The position numbers and the translations under genes are program-made. A stretch of 64,000 nucleotides of DNA from Bradyrhizobium sp. WSM3983 (lineage in GTDB: Bacteria > Pseudomonadota > Alphaproteobacteria > Rhizobiales > Xanthobacteraceae), in assembly GCF_000473045.1 (NCBI RefSeq), contig NZ_AXAY01000034.1, forward strand, positions 37,365-101,364, given 5' to 3'. The notes below the pieces were generated by a model. The model was not told the DNA's origin and did no database searches. It worked only from the letters and a program-made list of their open reading frames with translations. Positions within the stretch are counted from its first letter, which is position 1, and the number at the start of each line of letters is the position of its first letter. This document shows positions 18,719 to 27,430 of this stretch, in pieces.

Positions 18719-18820
18719 CGTCATTCCGGGGCTCGCGAAGCGAGAGCCCGGAATCCATCGGGCGGCATCGTCTGTGGCACCATGGATTCCGGGTTCGCGC
18801 TACGCGCGCCCCGGAATGAC
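18719..18820. repeat. Palindromic intergenic repeat ('ccggaatgac' family), second copy
   Basis: cgtcattccggggctcgcg at the left and cgcgccccggaatgac at the right, with internal gagcccggaatc / ggattccgggttcgc, as at 4859-4964. This copy interrupts the flgB-flhB operon between fliE and fliQ, where it could form a transcript hairpin. Confidence 0.8.
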
Positions 18821-18825
18821 AACCA

Positions 18826-19134
18826 TCAGATCGGCATCTTCATGATGTCTTCATACGCCGCGATCACGCGGTCGCGGACCGAGACCAGCGTGGACACCGC
18901 GACGTCGGTGTCGGCGACCGCCGTCACCACGTCCATCACGTTGGCCTTGCCGGACGCCATTGCGACGGTCTGCGCGTCCGATTTGCGGCCGGATTCCATG
19001 ACGCTGCCAACGGCGTCTTTCAGTAGCGAGGCAAAGGACTGCCCGCTCGCCTCGCCGCCCTTGCCGGCGCCGGTATTTTCCAGCACGCGGGCAAGGTTGG
19101 CATAAGCATTGGCCGCGATTGTCGGTGTTGCCAT
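18826..19134 (-). CDS. fliE: Flagellar hook-basal body protein FliE
   Basis: A 102-aa junction protein that connects the MS ring to the rod. It contains SFASLLKDAVGSVMESGRKSDAQ and ends DVAVSTLVSVRDRVIAAYEDIMKMPI, the conserved C-terminal helix of FliE in which the closing MPI is nearly invariant. It lies 17 bp after flgC. Export is by the flagellar type III route, without a signal peptide. Confidence 0.94.
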   Translation of the reverse strand: MATPTIAANAYANLARVLENTGAGKGGEASGQSFASLLKDAVGSVMESGRKSDAQTVAMASGKANVMDVVTAVADTDVAVSTLVSVRDRVIAAYEDIMKMPI

Positions 19135-19151
19135 GGCTTAAGGTTTCCTGT

Positions 19152-19577
19152 TCAGCTCTTGAGGATGTCGAGCGTGCGCTGGATCATCCGGCGCGTCGCA
19201 CTGATGATGTTGACATTGGCCTCGTAGGACCGCTGCGCATCGCGCATGTCGGTCATTTCGACCACCGAGTTCACGTTGGGATATTTGACGTTGCCGGTGG
19301 CATCCGCCGCCGGATTGCTCGGCTCGTATTTGACGCGGAAGTTGGACTGGTCGGGCTTGATCTTGCCCAGCGTGACGACCTGCGCGTCGAGCGTGCGATC
19401 GAGCGCCGAGGAGAATGTCGGCACCTTGCGCCGATAGGGATCGCCGCCTGCGGTCGGCGAGGTCGAGTCGGCATTCGCGATGTTTTCCGAGATCACCCGC
19501 ATGCGCCCGGCCTGCGCCCGCAACCCGGAGGTCGCGATCGCCATCGAGCGGGCAAAGTCACTGCTGTCATTCGCCAT
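19152..19577 (-). CDS. flgC: Flagellar proximal rod protein FlgC
   Basis: A 141-aa rod protein. It has the N-terminal rod motif SMAIATSGLRAQAGRMRVISENIANADST and the C-terminal YPNVNSVVEMTDMRDAQRSYEAN, then MIQRTLDILKS, both diagnostic for FlgC. It is secreted through the flagellar export gate to form the proximal rod with FlgB and FlgF. It lies between flgB (18 bp) and fliE (17 bp). Confidence 0.95.
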   Translation of the reverse strand: MANDSSDFARSMAIATSGLRAQAGRMRVISENIANADSTSPTAGGDPYRRKVPTFSSALDRTLDAQVVTLGKIKPDQSNFRVKYEPSNPAADATGNVKYPNVNSVVEMTDMRDAQRSYEANVNIISATRRMIQRTLDILKS

Positions 19578-19595
19578 GATCTGCGTCCTCTAGCT

Positions 19596-20000
19596 CTAGC
19601 CCTTGCCGATCGCGGTCTTCAGAAGATGCAGGCTCTTCGAATAGAGCGAGGTCACCGCCGCGTAATCCATCTGGTTGCTGGCGGACTTCAGCATTTCTTC
19701 TTCGAGATTGACCGCATTGCCCGCAGGGCGGGTCTCGAAACCCGCATTCTTGTTCTGGTCGAAACTCGAGACCGCGCCGGACGGCGTCATGTGCGAGGCG
19801 CTGGTGACGGTCATGGCCAGCGGCCCTGTCCCCCCCGACACGACGCCCGTCCTGTCGAATTTCGGCTCGACCAACTCGCGCGGCCGAAAATTGGGGGTGT
19901 CGGAGTTGGAGACGTTCTCGGACAGGACACGCTGGCGTTCCTGGTGCCACTGCATCTTGGTGCGAAGCGCCGACAGCACCGGAAGATCGTTGATGGACAT
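19596..20000 (-). CDS. flgB: Flagellar proximal rod protein FlgB
   Basis: A 134-aa rod protein and the first gene of the operon flgB-flgC-fliE-fliQ-fliR-flhB. It contains LRTKMQWHQERQRVLSENVS followed by NSDTPNFRPREL, the rod-family N-terminal motif, and ends with helices NQMDYAAVTSLYSKSLHLLKTAIGKG. An exact CtrA-type box lies 70-84 bp before its start codon, so the operon is probably an early, CtrA-driven flagellar unit. Confidence 0.94.
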   Translation of the reverse strand: MSINDLPVLSALRTKMQWHQERQRVLSENVSNSDTPNFRPRELVEPKFDRTGVVSGGTGPLAMTVTSASHMTPSGAVSSFDQNKNAGFETRPAGNAVNLEEEMLKSASNQMDYAAVTSLYSKSLHLLKTAIGKG

Positions 20001-20353
20001 CGTTGCGGCTCCTTCCGCCTCTTGCGGACGCTCAGGTCCGAAGCTAGGCAGAATTTGCCGCGTGTATGGTTAACAGGTGGTTAAGGCGAGGCGGATGCAT
20101 GTTTCTGATTGAGACATGTAATGCCCATCCCGTGATTCTACGCGTTCCAAAAGCCGCATTAACCCAACCGCTTGGCGGCCTCAGCGCAGGCCAAGAAGTC
20201 GTTTTGGATCGGGCGATTCATAGGTTATTAAGAGTTGGGGACGGCAAAACTTGCCGCGGGACGTTAAAAGATCGCAGTTTTGGGGCATCGCACGCCGGTG
20301 GTCGGCGTATTCGACCATAGGCACGAAAGAAGCGCCATTTGCCGGGGACAGGT
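20001..20353. other. Divergent control region between flgB and fliO
   Basis: A 353-bp region without a convincing gene. It holds an exact CtrA-type box (20070-20084) and an A/T-richer stretch (20090-20280) with TTAT/TTAA clusters. A possible frame from 20099 lacks a ribosome site and protein-like composition. No clear sigma-54 element is seen. Confidence 0.6.
20070..20084. promoter_or_regulatory. CtrA binding box (exact TTAA-N7-TTAA)
   Basis: TTAACAGGTGGTTAA matches the Caulobacter-type CtrA consensus exactly. It lies 70 bp before flgB and 270 bp before fliO, so flgB is the likely target. Confidence 0.75.
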
Positions 20354-21322
20354 ATGAACGGTAGCCCTATCACTTTCATCGTCGCGTTCATCGTCGTTCT
20401 GGCGTTGATCGGCGTCGCGGCGTGGCTGGTCCGCCGATTCGCGACCACCCGGCTCGGCGCCAACACCCAGCGCGGCAGGATGCCCCGGCTCGCCGTGATC
20501 GACGCCGCCGCCGTCGACGGCCGCCGGCGCCTGGTGCTGGTACGCCGTGACAATGTCGAACATCTCCTGATGATCGGTGGCCCCACCGACATCGTCGTCG
20601 AACCGAATATCGTCCGCGCCGCAGCCGGCCGCGACCAGATTCCGCAGCGCCCCAGCGCGGTCGAGCCGCCGCGACTCGCCCCGATGCCGGATGCCACCAG
20701 CTGGGCCGACGAAGCGCCGCGACCTGAAGTGCTCGATCATCCCGAGCCACAGATGCCCGAGCCGACGCCGCGACCCGCACGTCCCTCCTTCGCCGACGAA
20801 GTCCGCCGGCCGGCGCCCGCTCTGGCCGAACGGCGCAGCGAACCTGCGCTCGGCGGCTTTTCGCCCGAACCGATGCCTCCGCGTCCCGAGCGCGAGCCCC
20901 GCCCCGAGCCGATGCCGCCGCGCGTTGCGCGCAGCGAGTCGCCGCTGATGCCGCGCCCGCCGCGCCAGAGCGAGCCGGTGAAAGTGCCGCCGGTGCGCGC
21001 CGAGCGCGCAGCCGCGTCGCCACCGCCTCCTCCGCCCGTGCCGCAGGCTCCGCCGGTGCCGCCGCCGGCCGCTGCTGCCGCGCCGTCGAGCGCCGAACAG
21101 AATCTCGCCGAGATGGCCCAGCGCCTCGAGGCCGCGCTCCGTCGTCCCGGCGGCGAGACCACCGCCCCGCCGGTTGCCCCGGATCCGCCTGCGCCGCCGC
21201 CGCGCGCTGCGCGCGCCGAGCCGCCGGCGCCGCCGGCCAAGCCGGCTGCGGAGAAGACCAGCTTTGAGAATCTCGAAGACGAGATGGCCTCGCTGCTCGG
21301 CCGTCCGAAGCCGTCTTCGTGA
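20354..21322 (+). CDS. fliO: Flagellar biosynthesis protein FliO-like, with long proline-rich tail
   Basis: A 322-aa protein. One N-terminal membrane helix (ITFIVAFIVVLALIGVAAWL, about residues 6-25) is followed by a FliO-type cytosolic domain (LAVIDAAAVDGRRRLVLVRRDNVEHLLMIGG, about 48-80). From about residue 105 onward it is a Pro/Arg/Glu-rich, probably disordered tail of some 200 residues, ending ENLEDEMASLLGRPKPSS. FliO helps assemble the FliP ring. Typical FliO proteins are about 100-150 aa. A GGGGACAGG ribosome site supports the ATG at 20354. Its stop overlaps the fliP start (GTGA). Confidence 0.85.
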   Translation: MNGSPITFIVAFIVVLALIGVAAWLVRRFATTRLGANTQRGRMPRLAVIDAAAVDGRRRLVLVRRDNVEHLLMIGGPTDIVVEPNIVRAAAGRDQIPQRPSAVEPPRLAPMPDATSWADEAPRPEVLDHPEPQMPEPTPRPARPSFADEVRRPAPALAERRSEPALGGFSPEPMPPRPEREPRPEPMPPRVARSESPLMPRPPRQSEPVKVPPVRAERAAASPPPPPPVPQAPPVPPPAAAAAPSSAEQNLAEMAQRLEAALRRPGGETTAPPVAPDPPAPPPRAARAEPPAPPAKPAAEKTSFENLEDEMASLLGRPKPSS

Positions 21323-22074
21323 GGCTGCCGTCCTTCCCGCGTAGAGTATTCTTTTTTTCTGTCCTGATCGCCGCGACGTCGCTCGCAAGCCTTGTGCATG
21401 CGCAGGACATCAGCATCAATCTCGGCAGCCAGGGTGGCGGCGGCGTCACCGAGCGCGCGATCCAGCTGATCGCGCTGCTCACGGTGCTGTCGATCGCGCC
21501 GTCGATCCTGATCATGATGACGTCATTCACGCGCATCGTGGTCGTGCTGTCGCTGTTGCGCACCGCCATGGGTACGGCGACGGCGCCGCCAAACTCGGTG
21601 ATCCTGGCGCTGGCGATGTTCCTCACCTTCTTCGTGATGGGACCGGTGCTGCAGAAATCCTACGACGACGGCATCCGCCCGCTCGTCGCCAACCAGATCG
21701 GCGTGGAGGATGCACTGCAGCGCGCCTCCGTCCCCTTGCGCGGCTTCATGCAGAAGAACGTGCGCGAGAAGGACCTGAAGCTGTTTCTCGATCTCTCCGG
21801 CGAGCCGCCGCCGGCAACGCCAGACGAACTCGCGCTACGTATCCTCGTCCCCGCCTTCATGATCTCCGAGCTGAAGCGTGCCTTCGAGATCGGTTTCCTC
21901 CTGTTCCTCCCCTTCCTGATCATCGACCTCGTCGTCGCCTCGGTGCTGATGTCGATGGGCATGATGATGCTGCCGCCCGCGACGATCTCGCTTCCGTTCA
22001 AGCTGATCTTCTTCGTGCTGGTCGACGGCTGGTCGCTGGTGGCGGGAAGTCTGGTGCAGAGCTACGGGGGCTAG
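21319..22074 (+). CDS. fliP: Flagellar export protein FliP
   Basis: A 251-aa export-gate protein with a cleavable signal (VFFFSVLIAATSLASLVHAQ). Conserved motifs: IALLTVLSIAPSILIMMTSFTRIVVVLSLLR, PPNSVILALAMFLTFFVMGP, and the C-terminal FLLFLPFLIIDLVVASVLMS with MGMMMLPPATISLPFK. The GTG start is fixed by the four-base overlap with the fliO stop. FliP forms the core ring of the type III gate with FliQ and FliR. The following DNA changes to lower GC at the RusA-like gene. Confidence 0.96.
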   Translation: MRLPSFPRRVFFFSVLIAATSLASLVHAQDISINLGSQGGGGVTERAIQLIALLTVLSIAPSILIMMTSFTRIVVVLSLLRTAMGTATAPPNSVILALAMFLTFFVMGPVLQKSYDDGIRPLVANQIGVEDALQRASVPLRGFMQKNVREKDLKLFLDLSGEPPPATPDELALRILVPAFMISELKRAFEIGFLLFLPFLIIDLVVASVLMSMGMMMLPPATISLPFKLIFFVLVDGWSLVAGSLVQSYGG

Positions 22075-22174
22075 TGGCGGCCCGCCCCTCCGAGCGTCGC
22101 GTCTCTACCCTCCGGCGAAATTGACACCTACGCACGTCCCGGTAACATTGGAATTTGGGGGATGGGTTCGTAGG

Positions 22175-22588
22175 ATGGAAATCGAATTTCCCTTAGAATT
22201 TCTGGTTCATGGGACGCCGGTTTCCTTTCAGGCTAAAAACGCGGCCGCCCGAGAGGACTGGAAGGACCGAGTAAAGACGGCAAGTTCGAGCACCATTCCG
22301 CATCCCCATTTTGTCTCTGGGCAGCGAATGGCTGTGACTATGTACTATCTTCCCGAAGGTTCGATGCCGGGCGACATAGATAACATCGTCAAGCTTGTAC
22401 TGGACGCTCTTTGCGCCCACATTTATCTGGATGATGCACAGGTCGAGCGCGTTGTGGTTCAAAAGTTTGAGCCTGGCAACGTCTTTAGCTTTTCAAACCC
22501 GTCAACGACGATTGTCGATGCGATTACCGGCCCAAAGCCGGTTTTATATGTAAAAGTATCTGACGATCCGTTCGAGGAACTGCGATGA
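22175..22588 (+). CDS. RusA-family Holliday-junction resolvase-like protein
   Basis: A 137-aa protein. The segment PGDIDNIVKLVLDALCAHIY followed by LDDAQVERVVVQKFE reproduces the RusA pattern D-x-D-N-x2-K-x3-D-x-L with the later D-D-x-Q-V, whose aspartates bind metal and cut four-way DNA junctions. RusA proteins usually come from prophages. The ATG at 22175 is chosen because the upstream extension to a TTG reads into flagellar-side DNA. Base composition is clearly lower in GC than the neighbouring fliP. The stop overlaps the next gene's start by four bases (ATGA), so the two are translationally coupled and probably work together. Confidence 0.85.
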   Translation: MEIEFPLEFLVHGTPVSFQAKNAAAREDWKDRVKTASSSTIPHPHFVSGQRMAVTMYYLPEGSMPGDIDNIVKLVLDALCAHIYLDDAQVERVVVQKFEPGNVFSFSNPSTTIVDAITGPKPVLYVKVSDDPFEELR

Positions 22589-23235
22589 CCGAGACTGGAA
22601 GCGAGGAGCAAGTTTTACAGCAGGAGATCGCGCGTTTGGAGTCAGAAGGATATGATGTATTTTTGCATCCGCGTGCCCCGCTCGTACCCGACTTTCTGGG
22701 AGACTTCGTCCCCGACGCCGTTGCGACTGGAAATGGAAAGAAAATTGTTCTCGAGGTCGCGAGACCCTCGACGCGCCAGAACGAACGGCTAAAGGACGTT
22801 GCCGCTCGCTTTGCCAAGCAGCGAGAGTGGGAACTGAAGGTTCTATTTGTTGCTCCCACATCTTTGGGCGTAACGCTTCCAGTACAATCGCGGCAGGCAA
22901 TCGATGATGCGTTAGGCGAGATCGAAAGGCTACGCGGCGTCGACGCCTTGCGCGCTGCATTCTTGCTCGCATGGGCAACATTCGAGGCCGAGGGCAGAGC
23001 ATCCGTGCAGGGGCGCTTCGATCGTCCGCAGACGCCTGGTCGTCTAGTGGAAGTTCTGGGTCAAGAAGGGCTGCTGACCCCCACTGATGCCGATCAAATG
23101 AGGCTCCTCTCGGAGAAGCGCAATCGGCTCATACATGGCGATCTCGGCACGGCCATCCGCCCTGAGGATTTGGAGCGGCTCATCGGAGTTCTAAGGCAGC
23201 TTTCGGCCATCGGAGCGCCCGAGCCTAGCAATTGA
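22585..23235 (+). CDS. Nuclease-like N-terminal domain fused to HEPN-like domain (216 aa)
   Basis: The N-terminal half, LESEGYDVFLHPRAPLVPDF and then FVPDAVATGNGKKIVLEVARPS, has the layout of a PD-(D/E)xK restriction-endonuclease fold: Asp in PDAV, then a strand ending in Glu (LEVA). The usual catalytic Lys is Ala here, so activity is uncertain. The C-terminal half (about residues 120-210) is helical with EKRNRLIHGD, an R-x4-H motif as in HEPN ribonuclease domains. REase-like proteins next to Holliday-junction resolvases have been predicted as conflict-system components. It overlaps the RusA-like gene. Lower GC suggests horizontal transfer. Confidence 0.6.
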   Translation: MTETGSEEQVLQQEIARLESEGYDVFLHPRAPLVPDFLGDFVPDAVATGNGKKIVLEVARPSTRQNERLKDVAARFAKQREWELKVLFVAPTSLGVTLPVQSRQAIDDALGEIERLRGVDALRAAFLLAWATFEAEGRASVQGRFDRPQTPGRLVEVLGQEGLLTPTDADQMRLLSEKRNRLIHGDLGTAIRPEDLERLIGVLRQLSAIGAPEPSN

Positions 23236-23255
23236 CCGATCCGAAGCCGAGGCAC

Positions 23256-23491
23256 CTATCCCTTCAAATCATACTGCTTGCTGAGGTGATCGCCGATCTG
23301 CACCAGCATGGCGACGCTTTCGGGGAAGCCGGGCTTGTCCGTGTCGCCTGATCGGCATCGGCGCGGAACTCCCAGCGGTCGCCGTCGCGAACGACCAAGA
23401 TGGACATGCCCTCGGGGCTGTCGGCATGGACCTTCAACTCGGCGCGCGCCATGGCGATGAGTTCGGCTTCGGTCTTGGCAGGCTTGCTCAT
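23256..23491 (-). pseudogene. Small conserved-looking gene broken by a single-base frameshift
   Basis: The frame starting at 23491 reads MSKPAKTEAELIAMARAELK, then VHADSPEGMSILVVRDGDRW, then EFRADADQ, after which it becomes nonsense-like. The sensible ending (DTDKPGFPESVAMLVQIGDH, then LSKQYDLKG) lies in a neighbouring frame, stopping at 23256. Joining them needs one extra base near 23345-23352 and yields a protein of about 78 residues. So either the gene has a deletion or the sequence has an error. The product would be a small soluble protein of unknown function. Confidence 0.7.
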
Positions 23492-23572
23492 ATCGTCGCT
23501 CTCCGGGGATGAAGGTGCACAGGTTGCCCGTCTCGCCCGGCACCTGTCGAGAGGCCAGAAGCAGCAGGGTTC

Positions 23573-26500
23573 CTACCGCGTCATCTTGATCTGCCGCACG
23601 ACCGGGATCGTCGGCAGCGAGCCGGTGTGATCGCTCTCGTCCTTGGCCTGCGGCGAAGCCGGCGCACGCGCGGTGGCGTCGGGGAAGCGCTGCTTCATCT
23701 CGCGCAGGAAACCATCGAGCGTGTCGACGCTTGCGGCAAGCTTTGCAATCTCGGCAAATTCGGCGCTGGAGGCCCCGGCTGGCTTGCTGGCGATGTCGAA
23801 AGCGAGCCGGTCGGCGCTCTCGCTCATCAGGGGAGCATATTTCTCGCGGAAGCGAGACAGCCCGATCGAGTCGTCGGCGAGCGCATAGCCGACGGCGGCG
23901 CGGATGATGTCGCTCTTCTCCACCGCGTTGAGCGGCTTGAAGTCGCGGAAGCGTTCGCCGTAATAGAGCTCGATCTGCTCGGCGGATTCGCGCCAGCGAC
24001 GTCCCGCCCAGAAGATGTCGGAACGCAGCCGCAGCACCTCGCGCCCGCTGACGTTGGAGACGATGTCGAGCGCAAGGTCATGACGACCGACGTCGCTCTG
24101 CGCGCGCGCCTCCAGCAGCAGGCGCTGTTGCCGCAACTCGCCGGAGAGGTCGCTGATGCGGCTCGCGCGCAGCGCCGTGATCGCCATGTCCGGCTTGCGG
24201 TTGGCGAGATAGATCATCGCGAGGCGCGCGGCGACCTGCGCGCGCGCTGCGCCTTCGAGGCGGTGGTCGACCTGGTATTGCAGGAGCTCGGCGGCCTGGT
24301 CGAGCAGATCGATCGAGGCGAGACGGTCGGCCAGGCGGCGGATCAGCTCGTCACCGCGTCGGCCGATCGGCGTCAACTCGCGGAACTCGTAGAACATCCC
24401 GAGCGCCTCGACCGGCGGCAGTTCGTCGCCCTTCGGCCCCAGAAAGATCTGCGTGAACAGATCCGACGCCAGATCCTGCGCCTGGCGCGAGGCGTCCGCG
24501 TTCGGCTGCAGCTTGGTCGCGGTGCGCGCCGCGGTGAGCGCGTCGCGGTACCGCCCGTTCTCGGAATAAAGCTGCGACAGCATTTGCAGCGTCTTGACCT
24601 CGATCGCGTCGCCGCGCCAGGTCATCGACAGCGTCTCGAGCTCGCGCAGCGCCTCTTCCTTGCTGATCTCGTCGCGCTTCTGCCGTAGCGCGACCTCGAG
24701 TTGCTTGGCTTCGGCGGCCGCCGGCCGGTCGTTCGAGGCGACGGCGAACTTGTAGTCGTCGAGCGCGTCCTTGTCGTGGCCGAGCGCTTCGGCGAGCCGG
24801 CCGCGCAGCACGGCAAAGCCGGGTCCCGCCTCCGGCGATACGCCGACCACCTCGATCTCGCCGCGGCGCTTGGAGGCGCCGGCATAGTCCTTCACCTCGA
24901 GCGAGGCGCGCATCGCATCCATCGTCACGATGCGCTGGATGTCGAGCGGCAGCGAGGCGATGGCGAATTCGACGTTCTTGAATTTTTCGCGGGCGTCCGC
25001 CCATTTGCCCTGGCGCGCATAGGCGAGCGCCTTCCAGAGCTGGGAATCGTGGCTGTTGCCGATCACGGGATTGGCGAGATCCTTAAGGCCCTGCGCCGGC
25101 CGCCCGATCAGGATGCTCGCGATCGCGTGGATGATCAGAGCGTTGCTCTCCTCCTTGTTGTGGGAATCGGTCAGCATCAATTCGGTCACGGACTTGGCTT
25201 CGTGATACATCGCGCGCGACATGTAGAACTGGGCGAGATCGAGTCGCGGCAGCGAACGCTGCGCCGGCTCGACGGCCGAGATCGCCGTGATCAGATCGCT
25301 CTGGCGCGTCCAGAAATCCTCCGACTGGCCCTTGCGCCAGCCCTCGGGATTGAAGACCGGCCGCACCGCGGTTGGTGCGCGCTCGGCCGAAACGTCGACC
25401 GGCGACAGCGTCAGGCCGCCCTTCTTGCCGAGAATGACCTTGTCCGATCCGACCTCGACGCCGACCTCGTCGGAATTCGGCCGGATCGCGATGCCATGCG
25501 CGGATTCCAGCAGCGAGAGGTCGACGAGATCCTGCCGCTTGATGAAACCGCGAACCGGCCGCTGCGCGGTGACGACATAGAGCATGTCGCCGGCATCGGG
25601 GTCGGTGAGCTTGTGCAGCAGGCCCTGATTGGCAAAGGGGATGGCGATGTTGGCAAGCGCGGGGTCGGTGATGTTGCGCGACATCATCAGCGGCAGCGGC
25701 GTTGCCTGGATCCTGTCGGCGAGCGTGAGCAGCCAGTTGGTCTCCTTGCCGACCTCCTCACTGGTCAGCGAATAGACCAGCGGACGGGTGAGACGGATGC
25801 GCACCGCCTGCCCCTTCTCGAGCGGCAAGCGGCTGACCTCGCCGATCATCGCGCCACCCCGGGCGCGGATCGCCTCGACGTCGATCGGCTTTTGCGAGTC
25901 GAACACCAGCCACACCGTGTCGCCGCGGCGGAACGCTGCGGCCGGCGTTGCGACAGCAAGCGGGAACGTCACGCGCAGGCCGTCGCTGTCGCGGCGCGCA
26001 TCGACGCTGGCAACAGGAGCCGGCGGCGCCGCTTGCACCTCGGCGGGTGCTGGATTGGGCGTAGGCTTGGCTTCAGCCTTCACGGCCTCTTTCGGAACAT
26101 CCTTGACCTGTTCCTTGACCTGTTCCTTGGCCGCTTCCTCGACAACCTCCTTGGGCGCCTCGGCAACCGCAGGCGCCGCCGGCTTGACGGGCGCGACCGG
26201 TGCCGCGGCTTCCTTCGATTCCTTGGGCGCTTCGGCAACCTGCGGGGCTTCGGCCATAGGCGCGGCGACCACCGATGCCGGCTTCGGCGCCTCGGCGGGC
26301 GGCATCGCGACCGGTGCTTCCGGCTTCGCCTCCGACTTCATTTTAGCTTCGCGCGCGATCGCCTCCGAAGTCGGCGGCGTGATCTCGCGATGGGCATCCT
26401 TCGGCTTTGTTGCCGTCGGTTTTTCAGCGACCGGTGCCGGTCCATGACCGCCGGCTTCGGCCTTCGCGATCGCGGCTTCAGGCGTCGCCGCCACCTTGTC

Positions 26501-27352
26501 CTTGTCGGGCTGGAAAGCGATGTCGACGACGTAGTTCTTGTCGTCGCGGAAGGAGTGCACGTCGGAATCGCCGATCAGCGCGATCTCGACGCTGGTCTGG
26601 TCGATATCGGACTTCTGCTTGATCGAAGCGACGTTCGGCGGCGCTGCGACGACGGCATCCGCGAGGTCGAAACTGAGATTGGCGTTGAAAGCGAGCGTCA
26701 GCTTCTGCTCGTTGAGCACGGAGGAGACGCCCACGCCGTCGGGCATCTCGAACACGAAGCGCACGAAGGTCGGCTGCACCGAGGCACGTACACGGATCGG
26801 CGGCCGCTTCTTGCTCTCGGCCGCGGCGCGCTGGGCGCGCAGCGCGCGCTCGGCGGCACGCGCGCGCTCGGCGAGCTCCTTCACCACGTCCATCGGCAGG
26901 CTCGGCGGCGGCCCCTTCCAGCCCTCCGGCAGCAGGTCGATGAAGGTGCGCTCGCCCGCATTCATGGTGTTGACGGTAACGCGCCGCGCCAGCGACAGCC
27001 GGATCGCGCTGCCATCGGGATCGCGGCGGGCGGAGTTGACGTAATCGGGCGCGCCTTCCGGCACGCGGTCGACAGGAACGTCGACGGGGCGGTCGAAGCG
27101 AATGATGAGAATGGAGCCGGCGGTCGTCACCTCGGAGGAAACGTCCTCACCGAGCTTGATCACGAGACGGGCAAAGCCGCCGCTGGCCGAAAAGCTCGCC
27201 TCGCCCCGGACCGCATCGGCGGCACGGGCAGCAGTGTTAAGACCGATCAGGAGACAGGCGGCCAGCACAGGTGCCTTGCGGACATGGCGCGACAGCCTCA
27301 GCGCCAAAGCGCGGGCTCGCGACACAAATCCAGCGGCAGCCTCTCGCGCCAT
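23573..27352 (-). CDS. Large envelope TPR-repeat protein at the end of the fliL-fliM-motE cluster
   Basis: About 1259 aa. The N-terminus has one hydrophobic export segment (APVLAACLLIGLNTAARAAD), then beta-rich AMIN-like regions (about residues 50-110 and 175-280). A Pro/Ala/Glu/Lys-rich linker (about 282-447) follows, then another beta-rich part (about 450-590). From about 700 to 1200 come helical tetratricopeptide-like repeats (AQFYMSRAMYHEAKSVTEL; LSQLYSENGRYRDALTAART). The Arg/Lys-rich start and linker suggest a periplasmic scaffold reaching from the inner membrane. TTG (27430) and ATG (27406) starts are possible. Its position implies a motor-related role, but no function is known to me. 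Confidence 0.75.
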   Translation of the reverse strand: MAREAAAGFVSRARALALRLSRHVRKAPVLAACLLIGLNTAARAADAVRGEASFSASGGFARLVIKLGEDVSSEVTTAGSILIIRFDRPVDVPVDRVPEGAPDYVNSARRDPDGSAIRLSLARRVTVNTMNAGERTFIDLLPEGWKGPPPSLPMDVVKELAERARAAERALRAQRAAAESKKRPPIRVRASVQPTFVRFVFEMPDGVGVSSVLNEQKLTLAFNANLSFDLADAVVAAPPNVASIKQKSDIDQTSVEIALIGDSDVHSFRDDKNYVVDIAFQPDKDKVAATPEAAIAKAEAGGHGPAPVAEKPTATKPKDAHREITPPTSEAIAREAKMKSEAKPEAPVAMPPAEAPKPASVVAAPMAEAPQVAEAPKESKEAAAPVAPVKPAAPAVAEAPKEVVEEAAKEQVKEQVKDVPKEAVKAEAKPTPNPAPAEVQAAPPAPVASVDARRDSDGLRVTFPLAVATPAAAFRRGDTVWLVFDSQKPIDVEAIRARGGAMIGEVSRLPLEKGQAVRIRLTRPLVYSLTSEEVGKETNWLLTLADRIQATPLPLMMSRNITDPALANIAIPFANQGLLHKLTDPDAGDMLYVVTAQRPVRGFIKRQDLVDLSLLESAHGIAIRPNSDEVGVEVGSDKVILGKKGGLTLSPVDVSAERAPTAVRPVFNPEGWRKGQSEDFWTRQSDLITAISAVEPAQRSLPRLDLAQFYMSRAMYHEAKSVTELMLTDSHNKEESNALIIHAIASILIGRPAQGLKDLANPVIGNSHDSQLWKALAYARQGKWADAREKFKNVEFAIASLPLDIQRIVTMDAMRASLEVKDYAGASKRRGEIEVVGVSPEAGPGFAVLRGRLAEALGHDKDALDDYKFAVASNDRPAAAEAKQLEVALRQKRDEISKEEALRELETLSMTWRGDAIEVKTLQMLSQLYSENGRYRDALTAARTATKLQPNADASRQAQDLASDLFTQIFLGPKGDELPPVEALGMFYEFRELTPIGRRGDELIRRLADRLASIDLLDQAAELLQYQVDHRLEGAARAQVAARLAMIYLANRKPDMAITALRASRISDLSGELRQQRLLLEARAQSDVGRHDLALDIVSNVSGREVLRLRSDIFWAGRRWRESAEQIELYYGERFRDFKPLNAVEKSDIIRAAVGYALADDSIGLSRFREKYAPLMSESADRLAFDIASKPAGASSAEFAEIAKLAASVDTLDGFLREMKQRFPDATARAPASPQAKDESDHTGSLPTIPVVRQIKMTR

Positions 27353-27430
27353 TGGCGGCACTTCTTCCGGTTCGATGGGTCCACGCCGGCACTGGTGCCG
27401 GCCCATGCCTTCGAATGTAGGTTTTCGCAA

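Noticed and set aside
20099..20320. Short plus-strand frame between flgB and fliO
   Set aside because: No ribosome site, an uneven composition, and position over the CtrA-controlled intergenic region.
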